A stretch of 64,000 nt of DNA from Minicystis rosea (GCA_001931535.1 CP016211.1:310001-374000); one strand, 5' to 3'. Shown: positions 45,820 to 55,291, counted from the first letter of the stretch. Numbers and translations: made by a program. Notes: generated from the letters alone by a model not told the origin.

Positions 45820-47478
45820 ATGGATACGTTCGGCGGCGTCCTTCTGGTCGTTTTTTACGCGGTCACGATCGCGGCCGCGTGCTTCTTCGTCCACAAAGTC
45901 CTCTGGCTCGTCCAATACCGCAGGCTCCAGCGCCGCATCGTGGACGAGGCGGTGCGCCGGCTGCGCGAGGGCAACGCCGCCGAGGTCGCCGATTGGGAGG
46001 ACTTCGCGCGATCGTGTTGGGCGAAGGCGCTCGGGCACCCCGAGATCAGCGGGCCGTCGACGTTCATCCGGCGCGTGGAAGAAGGGCTGACGCAGGTCCG
46101 CGGGGATCTGCGGCAGAACCGCCGCTCCGTGGAGTCGCTCCTGGTCTCGGCGCTCGCGAGCGGCAAAGGATCGAGCGAGCGGCGTGTGCCGGTGCTGTCG
46201 TTGCGGCGGCTCACGCCGGGCAAGCGCGACCCGGACGAGAGCTACGACGTCACCATCGATCTCGCGTTCCCCGCCGTGCCCGTGCCGCGGCCGCCGGACA
46301 AGAGGCTCTACGAGCTCAAGGTCAAATCTCGTTACGGCTTCCTCCGTCGCGCGCTCGTCTTCTTCTCCGGCGCGGCGGACGTGATCTACAGCTCGCAGCA
46401 CGTCGCGCTCATGTCGCAGAACGTGCACGTGCCGCTCTCGGTGCTGGTGCGGCGGCTCTCGCTCGTGTTCCTCATCGTGCTGGTCGTCTTCCTCGACATG
46501 GGCCTCCAGATCCGCAAGGGCATCTCGGCGACCATTCAGGAGTGGCTCTGGCCGCCGGTGCAGCAAGCCGCGCAGCGCGGGCTCGCCAACGCGGCGTCGG
46601 ATGCGTCGCTGCACGATCTCCTCGGCACGGTGCTCGGCTTCGCGGTGTGGCTCGCCGTCTACGGATCGATCTACCTCGCCGTCTATTTCGCCATTCGCCG
46701 CCGCTACGAGCTCAACGTGCGCCGCTTGAAGAGCATGCTCGTCGATCGCGACCGCGCGATGGAGAAGATCCATCGCCGTCACGTCTCCGAGGTCGTGCGC
46801 TGGGGCGGCGCCTACGGGCGCAGCCTCGACAGCGCGGTGGAGATGACGGTGCTCCACGCGGAGCAGCTCATCGATCACTACGCGCACCGCCTGCGGCGTC
46901 GCATCGCCGGCCCGGGCCTGCTCTCGGCGAGCAAGCTCATCGCGGACGGGCTGTTCCTGAAGCTCCCCGAATCGAAGGGCGAGCTCACCGACGTGGCCAC
47001 GTCGCAACCGCACACGCTGGCGCACTACGTGTGGCCGCGCGCGGAGGAGATGGGCTACCAGGTGCGCTTCGCGGAGTACCGCGCCGCGTGGCAGCACCTC
47101 GAGCTCGCCTGCGCCGATCTGCGGCGCGAGCAGCCCGATCCGGTGCTGGCCCACGAGCTGTGGCGCAGCGCGACGTCCTACGCGCACGCCTTCGCGCCGC
47201 TCGTCCCCACCGGCATGGCCGACCAGCTCCGCGAGGCCTACGCGCAGATGGTGACGGAGTGCGTGGCCGAGACGGACCGCGATCTCGTCCGGCTCGACCG
47301 GCGCCTCGGCGAGCTGTCGCGCAGCCTCAACGAGCAGCTCGCCGCCGCACGCGGCCTCGTGGAAGGCCGCGTGGAGCTGACCGCCGACGAGATGGCGGCG
47401 ACGGTGGCGGCGCTCTCCGCCGAGGTGATCAACGTGCGGGAGCAGGCGCGGCTCGAAGCGATGGCGTTCGAGATCTGA
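45820..47478 (+). CDS. Conserved-looking membrane protein, unknown function
   Basis: 552 residues. Predicted transmembrane helices are at about 6-27 (VLLVVFYAVTIAAACFFVHK), 212-232 (LSLVFLIVLVVFLDMGL) and 275-297 (TVLGFAVWLAVYGSIYLAVY). Between the first two is a soluble region with predicted strands (YDVTIDLAFPAVPVP), and the C-terminal 250 residues are a helical, probably coiled-coil domain. No catalytic motif or family is recognised. A second kinase gene follows 131 bases downstream. Confidence 0.8.
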   Translation: MDTFGGVLLVVFYAVTIAAACFFVHKVLWLVQYRRLQRRIVDEAVRRLREGNAAEVADWEDFARSCWAKALGHPEISGPSTFIRRVEEGLTQVRGDLRQNRRSVESLLVSALASGKGSSERRVPVLSLRRLTPGKRDPDESYDVTIDLAFPAVPVPRPPDKRLYELKVKSRYGFLRRALVFFSGAADVIYSSQHVALMSQNVHVPLSVLVRRLSLVFLIVLVVFLDMGLQIRKGISATIQEWLWPPVQQAAQRGLANAASDASLHDLLGTVLGFAVWLAVYGSIYLAVYFAIRRRYELNVRRLKSMLVDRDRAMEKIHRRHVSEVVRWGGAYGRSLDSAVEMTVLHAEQLIDHYAHRLRRRIAGPGLLSASKLIADGLFLKLPESKGELTDVATSQPHTLAHYVWPRAEEMGYQVRFAEYRAAWQHLELACADLRREQPDPVLAHELWRSATSYAHAFAPLVPTGMADQLREAYAQMVTECVAETDRDLVRLDRRLGELSRSLNEQLAAARGLVEGRVELTADEMAATVAALSAEVINVREQARLEAMAFEI

Positions 47479-47609
47479 GGTCGGGAGCCGCCGGTCAGGC
47501 GCTCTACCAGGTGGTGAAGCCAGGCGGTGAAGCGGTCGTGCCGAACGGCGGCGGGCGGCACGACGGCGCTGGCCAGCGCCTCGATTCGCCGGCATGCTAG
47601 TCGGCGAGC

Positions 47610-48782
47610 ATGACCGCCACGCTGCGAGACGGAGCCGTCGTCGGCGGTCGCTTCCGCCTGGTGCGTCCCATCGGCGAAGGCGGCATGGGCAGCATCTGGC
47701 AGGCCCGCGAAGAGGCGAGCGGCCGCTCGATCGCGCTCAAGCTGGTGCATGCCACGCGCGACAGCGAGCTGTTCGCCCGCTTCGTTCGCGAGGCCCGCAT
47801 CATCCGTCAATTTTCGCATCCGAACGTCGTCGGTGTGCTCGACGCGGGCGAGCTCACCGGCGAAGGCCTGCTCTTCATGGCCATGGAGCTGCTTCACGGC
47901 AGCCCGCTCTCGAACCACCTCCGCCCCGGCCGTCCGATGCCGCCGGTGGAGATCCTCCCGGTCCTCGTCGAGGTGTGCCGCGGCCTGGAAGCAGCGCATT
48001 CCGCGGGCGTGATCCACCGCGACATGAAGCCGGAGAACGTGTTCCTCGCCATCGTCGAGGGGAAGGGCGTGGTCCCGAAGATCCTCGATTTCGGCCTCAG
48101 CACCGCGGGCGATGGCCGCGCGCAGAACCGCATCAGCATGACGGGGCAGGTGCTCGGCACGCCTGCGTACATGAGCCCGGAGCAGGCCATGGCGCAGCAC
48201 GAGGTGACGCCGGCGACTGACGTTTGGGCGGTGGGCGTGATCTTCTACGAGGCCGTCGCGGGCAAGCTTCCCTTCGCGGGCGTGAACCCGGGCCGCCAGC
48301 TCGACGCCATCGTGCAGGACGAGGCTGCGCCCCTGCCGGGCGAAGTGGACGCGCGCACGCGCGCCGTCATCGCGCGCTGTCTCCAGAAGGATCCCACGCT
48401 CCGCTATCCCGACGCCGGCTCGCTGCGCGTCGATCTGGAGCATGTCCTCGCCGCGCTCCGCGCCGGGGGCGAGGACATCGACGACGCCGATCGCGACTCC
48501 ATGTTGCTCCCGCGCGGTGCGCTCGCCGATCCGACGCACGTCGCCGCCGAGCCGCCCATCACGCGCGACGAGCGCACGCCGCGCCAAGCGCTGGCGCGGC
48601 CCAAGAGCCCGCTCATCGTGGCGGCCTTCGCCCTCGCTCTCTGTGCCGGCGCCATCCACTGGGCCCGCACGCGCCGCGCCGCGCCGCAGCGCCTCGACAC
48701 CGGCATCGGACGCATCGCCAAGACACGCGCCACCACCATGCAGTCGGCGACGCCGCGCCCGAAGCCCGAGACGGAGCGTTGA
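47610..48782 (+). CDS. Hanks-type Ser/Thr protein kinase with C-terminal membrane helix
   Basis: 390 residues. The kinase domain is complete: glycine loop GEGGMGSIW, Lys in IALKLV, catalytic loop VIHRDMKPEN, DFGLST, activation end GTPAYMSPEQ and DVWAVGV. It ends near residue 285. A linker leads to one transmembrane helix (about 334-352; SPLIVAAFALALCAGAIHWA) and a short tail with no sensor domain. All catalytic residues are present, unlike the frameshifted kinase upstream on the other strand. Confidence 0.94.
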   Translation: MTATLRDGAVVGGRFRLVRPIGEGGMGSIWQAREEASGRSIALKLVHATRDSELFARFVREARIIRQFSHPNVVGVLDAGELTGEGLLFMAMELLHGSPLSNHLRPGRPMPPVEILPVLVEVCRGLEAAHSAGVIHRDMKPENVFLAIVEGKGVVPKILDFGLSTAGDGRAQNRISMTGQVLGTPAYMSPEQAMAQHEVTPATDVWAVGVIFYEAVAGKLPFAGVNPGRQLDAIVQDEAAPLPGEVDARTRAVIARCLQKDPTLRYPDAGSLRVDLEHVLAALRAGGEDIDDADRDSMLLPRGALADPTHVAAEPPITRDERTPRQALARPKSPLIVAAFALALCAGAIHWARTRRAAPQRLDTGIGRIAKTRATTMQSATPRPKPETER

Positions 48783-48896
48783 CGCTTCCTGCATCTCGTC
48801 GACGGCCGTGATGGCTCGTCGACGCGGGCGCATCGACGTGGCCGTTCGTCGACGCGCGGACACCGGGCGCGACGAGCGCGCCTTCGCGTCAGCGCG

Positions 48897-49685
48897 TCAG
48901 CGCGGGTGCCGCGAGAACGGGGCCCGGGAGATGCGCAGGCGGAAGAGGTGGCCGAGGTACTCGACGTACTGGCGCCAGGTGACCTTGCTCTCGCCCTCGG
49001 AGCGCTCGATGAAGACGTAGCCGGCCTCGCGGATTCGATGCACGTTGCCGCGGCCGAGGACCTCGATGAGGATCTTGTAGCCGAGCGGGTTCATCACGAT
49101 GCCGGCGACGGCACGCCGCCGGACCATGAAATAGCCGCTCATGGGATCGCTCACGCGCCCGACCACCGAGGGCAGCACGGCGAGCCCGAGGACCTGTGCG
49201 CCGCGCGACAAGAGCCTGCGGACCACGCTCCAATCGCTCACGCCGCCGCCTTCGACGTGGCGGCTCGCCACCGCGAGATCGGCGCCCTTTTCGATCTCGC
49301 GCCACAGCTCGAGCGTGATCTCTGGCGGGTGCTGGAGGTCGGCGTCGATGACGGCGAGCACGTCGCCGCGCGACGCTTGCCAGCCGCGCAGCACCGCGGT
49401 GGACAGCCCACGCTCGCCGACGCGACGCATGACGCGGAGCTGCGGATACGACGCCGCGAGCTCGGCCGCGACCTCCCAGGTGCGGTCGGGGCTGTCGTCG
49501 TCGACGACGATCAGCTCGTATGCGCCGCCGAGCGGCTCGTCGAGCAGCGCAGTGAGGCGTCGGATCATCTCGCGGATGTTCTTCGACTCGTTGAACGTCG
49601 GCAGAACGAGCGAGAGGAGCACGCGCTCGCCTTCGGCCACGCCGGGAAGGTCGTCGACGCGGAGCGCCCCCGTGGGGACCGGCAA
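48897..49685 (-). CDS. Family 2 glycosyltransferase, polyprenol-phosphate mannose synthase-like
   Basis: 262 residues. The GT-A motifs are LSLVLPTFNESKNI, LIVVDDDSPDRTWE, the metal-binding DXD-like VIDADLQHPPE and SDPMSGYFMVRR, with a late EGESKVTW. These match dolichol/polyprenol-phosphate mannosyl- or glucosyltransferases. There are no C-terminal membrane helices, as in soluble DPM1. The frame opens at TTG 49685; a later GTG in VAEGERV would still give the whole domain. The likely role is sugar donor supply for envelope glycans or protein glycosylation. Confidence 0.88.
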   Translation of the reverse strand: MPVPTGALRVDDLPGVAEGERVLLSLVLPTFNESKNIREMIRRLTALLDEPLGGAYELIVVDDDSPDRTWEVAAELAASYPQLRVMRRVGERGLSTAVLRGWQASRGDVLAVIDADLQHPPEITLELWREIEKGADLAVASRHVEGGGVSDWSVVRRLLSRGAQVLGLAVLPSVVGRVSDPMSGYFMVRRRAVAGIVMNPLGYKILIEVLGRGNVHRIREAGYVFIERSEGESKVTWRQYVEYLGHLFRLRISRAPFSRHPR

Positions 49686-49927
49686 GAGCGTCGAGGGCCT
49701 GGTTCGCGAGCTGATGGCCGCTAGCTAGCCCGCTCGCTGTCTCGCCGCAAGCCTGGCATCGGCGCCGCGCGCGCGTCGAGCACGCTTGGTCGCCCGCGCT
49801 CGCCCCGCCGCGCCTCGTGGGCTACTCGATTGACCTGCACCTCTTGTCCGCGCAGCGCCGCTCGGGAACGGCGTGGCTCGCGCTCCCGTTCTCGAACACG
49901 CGCATTCATCGCGCGGCGTGAAGCTCC

Positions 49928-51631
49928 TCATGGCTGCGGCGCGACGGCGCTGCGATCGTACGCGATGCGACCGCCCACGATGACGAGCGCGGCGTGCGTG
50001 TCGAGCAGCGATCGATCGGGCGCGAGCGCGCGATCGAAGACGGTGAGGTCGGCAACGAAGCCCGGCGCGAGCACGCCGCGATGCGCTTCGGTGAACGAGG
50101 CCCACGCGGGCTCGACGGTGAACGCATGGATCGCTTGCTCGAGGGAGAGCCGCTCCTCGGGGCGCCACCCGCCGGGCGGCTTCCCCTGCTCGTCCTCCCG
50201 CGTGACCGCCGCGTAGATGCCGAGGAGCGGTGACGTCTCCTCGACCGGGAAATCCGAGCCGAACGCGACGTGCGCGCCCGTCGCGAGGATCGAGCGCCAC
50301 GCATACGCGCCGCGAATGCGCTGCGCGCCGACGCGGGCCTCGGCCCAGGGCATGTCGCTGGTGGCGTGGGTCGGCTGCATCGAGGCCACGGCGCCCAGCG
50401 CGGCGAAGCGCGGGATGTCCTCGGGCGCGACGATCTGCGCGTGCTCCACACGGAACCGCAGATCCCGCTTCGGGCTCGCGCCGGCCGCCGCGAACGCGTC
50501 GAGCACGTTCCGATTGGCGCGATCGCCGATGGCGTGCACCGCGAGTTGAAAGCCGCTTTGCGCAGCGATCCGCGCCGAGCGCGCGAGCTCCTCGGGCGAG
50601 GTGAGCACGAGCCCGGTGTTCCCAGGATCGTCACTGTACGGCGCGAGCAGCGCGGCCCCGCGCGATCCGAGCGCGCCGTCGGCGAAGAGCTTCACGCCGC
50701 GGAGCACGAACATCGCCGTCCCCTCGGGATCGTGATCGGGCTTGCGCGACGGAAGCGTATCCACGCGCCCGGTGCCCGCGAGGAACGCGTACACGCGAAG
50801 GGGAAGCTTCCCGCTCTGCGCCAGCGCGCGATAGACGGCGACCGTCTCGTCGTCGATGCCCATCTCGTGCACGCCGGTGAGCCCGAGCGAAACCGCGAGC
50901 GCCGCGGCCTTCTCGATGCGTCGCGCGCGTACGGCGGGCGGCGCAGCCGGCATGCGATCCTCGGCGAGCTTCATGGCGCGATCGATGAGCATGCCCGTGG
51001 GCGCGCCCGTCCCGTCGCGCACGATCTTCCCGCCCGGAGGATCGGCCGTCTCCTTGCCGATGCCCGCCGCGCGCAGCGCCTCCGCATTGAGCCACAGCGC
51101 GTGCCCATCGACGCGCTCGAGCGCCACCGGATGATGCGGCGCGGCCGCATCGAGCGACGCATGGCTCGGGAAGGCGGCCGGTGTCCACCGATTCTGATCC
51201 CAACCGCGTCCGATAATCCACTCACCTCGTGGCCGATGTGCCGCAGCCTCGGCCACGATCTTCGCGACGTCATCCGCGCTGCCCGTGCCGCGCAGCGAGA
51301 GCGACTCCAGCGCTTCACCGAGCCCGTAGAGGTGCGCGTGCGCGTCGACCAAACCGGGCGTGACCGTGCGGCCATGAAGATCGATCACGCGCGTCGCGGG
51401 TCCCACGAAGCGATGCACCTCCGCGTCGCTGCCGACCGCGGCGATCTTCCCGTCGAGGATCGCCACCGCTTCGGCGCGCGGCGCATCGGCCTTCATCGTG
51501 AGGATCGATCCGCCGGTGAGCACCAGCTCCGCCGCCGTGGCCTGCGGCTCCACGACGGTGGGCGAGGGACCGCCGGCGCAGGAGGCGGCGACGAGCGAGC
51601 AAGCGATCGCGAGAAGGGCTCTACTTCGCAT
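49928..51631 (-). CDS. Lipid-anchored amidohydrolase, YtcJ family
   Basis: 567 residues from ATG 51631, which begins a signal peptide (MRSRALLAIACSLVAASC, lipobox AASC), so the enzyme is probably periplasmic and lipid-anchored. The amidohydrolase metal motif VDAHAHL, the Lys/His region and the C-terminal Asp in FGSDFPVE are present, with the YtcJ features GRGWDQNRW and RVEHAQI. Substrates of the family are amides, hydantoins or formamides and cannot be set from sequence. It is a single gene. Confidence 0.9.
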   Translation of the reverse strand: MRSRALLAIACSLVAASCAGGPSPTVVEPQATAAELVLTGGSILTMKADAPRAEAVAILDGKIAAVGSDAEVHRFVGPATRVIDLHGRTVTPGLVDAHAHLYGLGEALESLSLRGTGSADDVAKIVAEAAAHRPRGEWIIGRGWDQNRWTPAAFPSHASLDAAAPHHPVALERVDGHALWLNAEALRAAGIGKETADPPGGKIVRDGTGAPTGMLIDRAMKLAEDRMPAAPPAVRARRIEKAAALAVSLGLTGVHEMGIDDETVAVYRALAQSGKLPLRVYAFLAGTGRVDTLPSRKPDHDPEGTAMFVLRGVKLFADGALGSRGAALLAPYSDDPGNTGLVLTSPEELARSARIAAQSGFQLAVHAIGDRANRNVLDAFAAAGASPKRDLRFRVEHAQIVAPEDIPRFAALGAVASMQPTHATSDMPWAEARVGAQRIRGAYAWRSILATGAHVAFGSDFPVEETSPLLGIYAAVTREDEQGKPPGGWRPEERLSLEQAIHAFTVEPAWASFTEAHRGVLAPGFVADLTVFDRALAPDRSLLDTHAALVIVGGRIAYDRSAVAPQP

Positions 51632-51779
51632 GGCGCCGGGACTGTACGAGATCCCGAACGTCCCGGGCCGCGCGTGCCGGCGCACGGCGCGCTCGAGGAC
51701 GGCAATCGTTGGAGCTCAAACGATTTGGCTCACGAGCGTGCGCCTCGATCCATCGGCCGAGCAAGCGCGGGCGCGGCGG

Positions 51780-53996
51780 TCACGCCGTCGGCGCGATCCC
51801 GCTCCAGCTCGTCGGATCCTGCGGGCCCGCGGCGGGGCGCACGTCGACCACGAAGCCCGTGAGGTGCGCCATTCCCGAGACGCGCTCGATCCGATCCGGA
51901 CCATCGGCCGCGAGGAGGTTCACGTTCACGCCGCGCGTGCGGCTCGCCACCGAGAGGCCGCGCGCATGTTGGTGACCCCAGCCGTGCGGCAGCGCCACGG
52001 TGCCCGGCATCAAGTCGGCGAGCAGCCGCACGGGCACGCGCACGGTCGCGGTGTCGGTGGAGACGTCGGCCAGCGCGCCGTCCGCGAGGCCGAGGCGCGC
52101 CGCGTCCTCGGGGTGGACGTAGAGATGGTTCGTCCCGCGATCCCCCGCCACGAACTCTTCGAGGTTGTGGGTCCACGAGTTGTGCGTGGTCACCGCGCGC
52201 TTGGTGATGAGCTTGAGCTTCTCGGCGTTCTGCTGCTCCCGCGCGTACGTCGCGTCGAGCTGTCGCGCCGCCTGCGCGAGCAGCGGCGGCGGCGCGAGGT
52301 GGACCTTGCCGTCGTCGGTCACCACCCGCTTGCCCAAGAAATCGTCGGCGCGATGCGGCTCACGGAGCACGCCGTGCGGCTCGGCGAGGAGCGCGTCGAA
52401 GCTCTTCTGTCCGGTGACGCGGAGGAGCAACGACAGGAGCGCCTCCTGCGGCAGCGCCGGCTGCTCGCCCGGATGCCTGCGCGAGTGCAGGGCCTTCAGC
52501 GCTTCGAGCGCCTTCTGCGCCACGCGCGATCCGAAGAGCGGAGCGCCGGAGGCGCGGCAGAGATCGAGGTAGATCGACGCCTCGTCGCGCTGCTCTCCAT
52601 CGGGCTTGATGAGCCTCCGCGTCGCTTGCAAGTAGGGCCGCGCCTGCAAGCCGAGCATGAGCGGGAAGATGAAGGGCAGATCGGGCCGCTCCAGCGGCGA
52701 GGTCGCGGGCAGGCAGTAGTGCGCGAGCTCGCCGGTCTCGTTCCGGAAGAGGTCCACCGTCACGAGCAGCTCGAGCTCCTTGAAGGCCTCGCGCAGGCGC
52801 CCGGCGTTGGCCATGGTCACGAGCGGATTGCCGCCGGTGACGAAGAGCGCGCGCACTTGCCCGCGACCCGGCGTGCGGATCTCGTCGGCCAGCACGCCGC
52901 CGGGGAAGGCATCGTTGACCGATCCGAAGTCGCCGATGCGCGATCGATCCGGGCGCAGGAGCGTGCCCGTCTTCTTGCCGAAGGCCGCGAAGTCGATGAC
53001 CCCGCGACCCACCAGCGTGCCGCCGCCGCGATCGAGGTTGCCCGAGGCCGCGTTGATGACCTCCTGCAACCAGAACGCGAGCGAGCCGTTCGAGCCCATG
53101 TTCACGCCCGTCGAGCTGTAGATCGCGGCGCCCTTCGCCGTGCGGTAGGCAGTCACCATCTCCCGCAATTTCTCGGCGGGAACGCGCGTCACGACGGCGG
53201 CGCGCTCGGGCGTCCACGGCGCGACCAGGCGCGCGACCTCGTCGAAGCCCGTGGTGTGCCGCTCGAGGCGCACGCGATCGACCCCGCCCTGCGCGATCAG
53301 CTCGTGGAGGAACGCGAGGAAGAAGAAGACGTCCGTGTCCGGCCGGATGAAGACGTGCTCGCCCGCGCTCTTCGCGGACTCGGTGCGCCGCGGATCGACG
53401 AAGAAGACCTTCCCGCCGCGCTCCTCGATGGCCTTGAGGCGGCGGATGGGGTTCGGCACCTGGAGGAAGCTCCACTTCGAGACCGCGGGGTTCGCGCCGA
53501 CCACGATGAGACACCGCGTGCGATCGACGTCGGGGAACGGCTGCGTAAAGGGGAAGCCGTAGATCTGATGGGCGACGGCGAACTTGTTGGAGCAGTCCTG
53601 CGTCGCGGTGGCGTACATGCTCTTCGAGCCGAGCCCCGTCATGAAGCCCTGCGCGAACACGGGGTGGAGCACGCCGAAGCCCGCGGCCGTGCCCACGTAC
53701 ATGGCGATGGAATTAGGGCCGTGCTCCGCGCGGATGCGCCTCACCTTCGCGCCGATTTCGCCGAGCGCCGTGTCCCACGACACGCGCGACCACGCCTCGC
53801 CGTCGCGGCGCATCGGGTGGCGCAGGCGATCGGGCGACGCGTAGATCTTGTGCTGCTTGAGGCCCTTCAAGCACGCGAAGCCGCCCGTCGCGACATGCCG
53901 CTCGTCGGGCCGGATGTCGGTGACGCGGTTGCCTTCGACGGTGACCTCGAGGCCGCAGAGCGCCTCGCAGATGCGACAGAACGTGGTTTCGGGCAT
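51780..53996 (-). CDS. Molybdopterin-dependent oxidoreductase with [4Fe-4S] cluster
   Basis: 738 residues of the DMSO-reductase superfamily (bis-MGD Mo or W). The N-terminal cluster Cys residues are C7, C10, C14 and C42 (C-x2-C-x3-C-x27-C). The MGD-binding segments include IVVGANPAVSKWSF, FVDPRRTESA and FVTGGNPLVT; the C-terminal domain has HNSWTHNLEEFV and LPHGWGHQHARG. TQDCSNKF carries Cys135 near where the metal ligand is found in relatives, but the alignment is uncertain. There is no twin-arginine signal, and no electron-transfer or membrane-anchor gene is adjacent, so it is probably a soluble, cytoplasmic enzyme of unknown substrate. Confidence 0.92.
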   Translation of the reverse strand: MPETTFCRICEALCGLEVTVEGNRVTDIRPDERHVATGGFACLKGLKQHKIYASPDRLRHPMRRDGEAWSRVSWDTALGEIGAKVRRIRAEHGPNSIAMYVGTAAGFGVLHPVFAQGFMTGLGSKSMYATATQDCSNKFAVAHQIYGFPFTQPFPDVDRTRCLIVVGANPAVSKWSFLQVPNPIRRLKAIEERGGKVFFVDPRRTESAKSAGEHVFIRPDTDVFFFLAFLHELIAQGGVDRVRLERHTTGFDEVARLVAPWTPERAAVVTRVPAEKLREMVTAYRTAKGAAIYSSTGVNMGSNGSLAFWLQEVINAASGNLDRGGGTLVGRGVIDFAAFGKKTGTLLRPDRSRIGDFGSVNDAFPGGVLADEIRTPGRGQVRALFVTGGNPLVTMANAGRLREAFKELELLVTVDLFRNETGELAHYCLPATSPLERPDLPFIFPLMLGLQARPYLQATRRLIKPDGEQRDEASIYLDLCRASGAPLFGSRVAQKALEALKALHSRRHPGEQPALPQEALLSLLLRVTGQKSFDALLAEPHGVLREPHRADDFLGKRVVTDDGKVHLAPPPLLAQAARQLDATYAREQQNAEKLKLITKRAVTTHNSWTHNLEEFVAGDRGTNHLYVHPEDAARLGLADGALADVSTDTATVRVPVRLLADLMPGTVALPHGWGHQHARGLSVASRTRGVNVNLLAADGPDRIERVSGMAHLTGFVVDVRPAAGPQDPTSWSGIAPTA

Positions 53997-54071
53997 GGCG
54001 GCGCGCCCCGAGGATAGGCCGCGCTTTCCGCGGCGATCGCCGCTTTTTCGCTGACGATCGTCAGGCGCGGA

Positions 54072-54392
54072 TCAGAACCCGGGATCGCGCACGAGCGGCA
54101 CGAACGTCGTGCCCGAAGGCGGCGCGCTCGCGTTGGTCGGCGGCGTCTGGTGCGGCGCTGCGTCCACGCGCGGCCGCTTGTAACAGAGCACGCCGTTGTA
54201 CATGGCCACGAGCTCGAAGCCCTCGCTGCCGCGCATGGAGGCGAGCGCGTTCGCGTGCTGCACGTTCCACGCTTGCTCGCAGAACTGCTGCCACGTCGTC
54301 GGACGCGGCGCGGCGGCGATCGGCGGTTGGGTCACGGTCTCGGCGCAGCCGGCGACGAGCACGAAGGCGAGGAGCGGGAGCGCGCGCAGCAT
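54072..54392 (-). CDS. Small putative lipoprotein
   Basis: 106 residues. MLRALPLLAFVLVAGC is a lipoprotein signal (VAGC). The mature part has two more Cys residues (QQFCEQAWN, VLCYKRPR) and ends in a Pro/Ser-rich tail. No family is recognised. It is divergent from arsR, with 114 bases between the starts, and the strong promoter in that gap reads towards arsR. Confidence 0.75.
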   Translation of the reverse strand: MLRALPLLAFVLVAGCAETVTQPPIAAAPRPTTWQQFCEQAWNVQHANALASMRGSEGFELVAMYNGVLCYKRPRVDAAPHQTPPTNASAPPSGTTFVPLVRDPGF

Positions 54393-54464
54393 GGCGCCGC
54401 GAGCGTAGCAGGCATGCGGCGACTTCTCTCGATGGTGCGCGGGATCGCCGATCGCCCCTGACGC

Positions 54465-54492
54465 TTGACATGCAACCGCACGGTTGCATAAC
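54465..54492 (+). promoter_or_regulatory. Promoter and palindromic operator of the ArsR-SRPBCC pair
   Basis: -35 TTGACA (54465-54470), 16-base spacer, -10 CATAAC (54487-54492). The spacer holds a perfect 9-bp inverted repeat, ATGCAACCG (54470-54478) and CGGTTGCAT (54481-54489), separated by CA. This is the expected form of an ArsR-family autorepressor site. The start codon is about 8 bases after the likely transcription start, so the mRNA is near-leaderless. Confidence 0.85.
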
Positions 54493-54506
54493 GTGGCGGG
54501 CGTCCG

Positions 54507-54821
54507 ATGAGCATGGACCGGGTCTTCAAGGCGCTCGCCGACAAGAGCCGCCGGCGTTTGCTCGACCTCCTTCATCAGGAGAACGGACGCACGCTCGGCG
54601 ATCTCTGCGAGCACCTCGACATGTCGCGCCAAGCGGTGACGAAGCACCTCGACGTCCTCGAGGCGGCGAACCTCGTCTCCGTCGTCTGGCGTGGCCGCGA
54701 GAAGCTCCACTACCTGAACCCCGTGCCCCTGCACGAGATCTACGAGCGCTGGATCGGCAAGTTCGAGCGGCAGCGCCTGCGCGCGCTGCACGATCTCAAG
54801 AAAGGGCTGGAGGACAAATGA
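54507..54821 (+). CDS. ArsR-family transcriptional repressor
   Basis: 104 residues, a winged-helix ArsR/SmtB protein (FKALADKSRRRLLDLLHQEN, LGDLCEHLDMSRQAVTKHLD). There is no CxC metal-binding motif in the sensor helix, so it probably does not sense arsenic; it belongs to the group paired with AHSA1/SRPBCC genes. ATG 54507 or 54513 may be used. It overlaps the SRPBCC gene by 4 bases (ATGA), and the palindrome upstream is the likely binding site. Confidence 0.93.
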   Translation: MSMDRVFKALADKSRRRLLDLLHQENGRTLGDLCEHLDMSRQAVTKHLDVLEAANLVSVVWRGREKLHYLNPVPLHEIYERWIGKFERQRLRALHDLKKGLEDK

Positions 54822-55279
54822 CGACGGACAAGCCGCAGTTCGTGTACGTGACGTACATCGAGTCGACGCCGGAGAAGGTCTACGACGCGCTCCTCGACGG
54901 CGAGATGACGAAGCTCTTCTGGGGCCGCTCGCGCAACGTCTCCGACTGGAAGCCGGGCTCGCGCTGGCAGCACCAGAGCTACGACGACGCGAGCGTCGTC
55001 GACGTCGAAGGTGACGTCGTGGAGGCCGATCGGCCGAACCGTCTCGTGCTCACGTGGGAGAGCGCGCACGCCAAGGGCACGCCGGGCACGCGCGTGACCT
55101 TCCAGATCGACGCGGCCTTCGGCGCCGTGCGCCTCACCGTCACGCAGGACGAGCTCCCGGCCGATCCGAAGCTCCGGCAGAGCGTGACGAACGGGTGGCC
55201 GGCGATCCTGTCGAGCTTGAAGACGCTGCTCGAGACGGGCAAGCCGATGCCGATGACGACGCGGCGTTGGGGCGGCTGA
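54818..55279 (+). CDS. SRPBCC (AHSA1-like) domain protein
   Basis: 153 residues. It is a START-like helix-grip fold protein of the AHSA1/DUF1801 type: VYVTYIESTPEKVYDALLDG, LFWGRSRNVSDWKPGSRWQH, RLVLTWESAH and a C-terminal helix GWPAILSSLKTLLETG. Such proteins bind hydrophobic ligands in a cavity. It is co-transcribed with the ArsR repressor, which may sense the same ligand. The ligand is unknown. Confidence 0.92.
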   Translation: MTTDKPQFVYVTYIESTPEKVYDALLDGEMTKLFWGRSRNVSDWKPGSRWQHQSYDDASVVDVEGDVVEADRPNRLVLTWESAHAKGTPGTRVTFQIDAAFGAVRLTVTQDELPADPKLRQSVTNGWPAILSSLKTLLETGKPMPMTTRRWGG

Positions 55280-55291
55280 CGCCCGCGTTCG

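Noticed and set aside
54507..54821. Arsenic or metal resistance operon
   Set aside because: The ArsR protein has no CxC-type metal site and the partner is an SRPBCC protein; no arsB, arsC or transporter is present.
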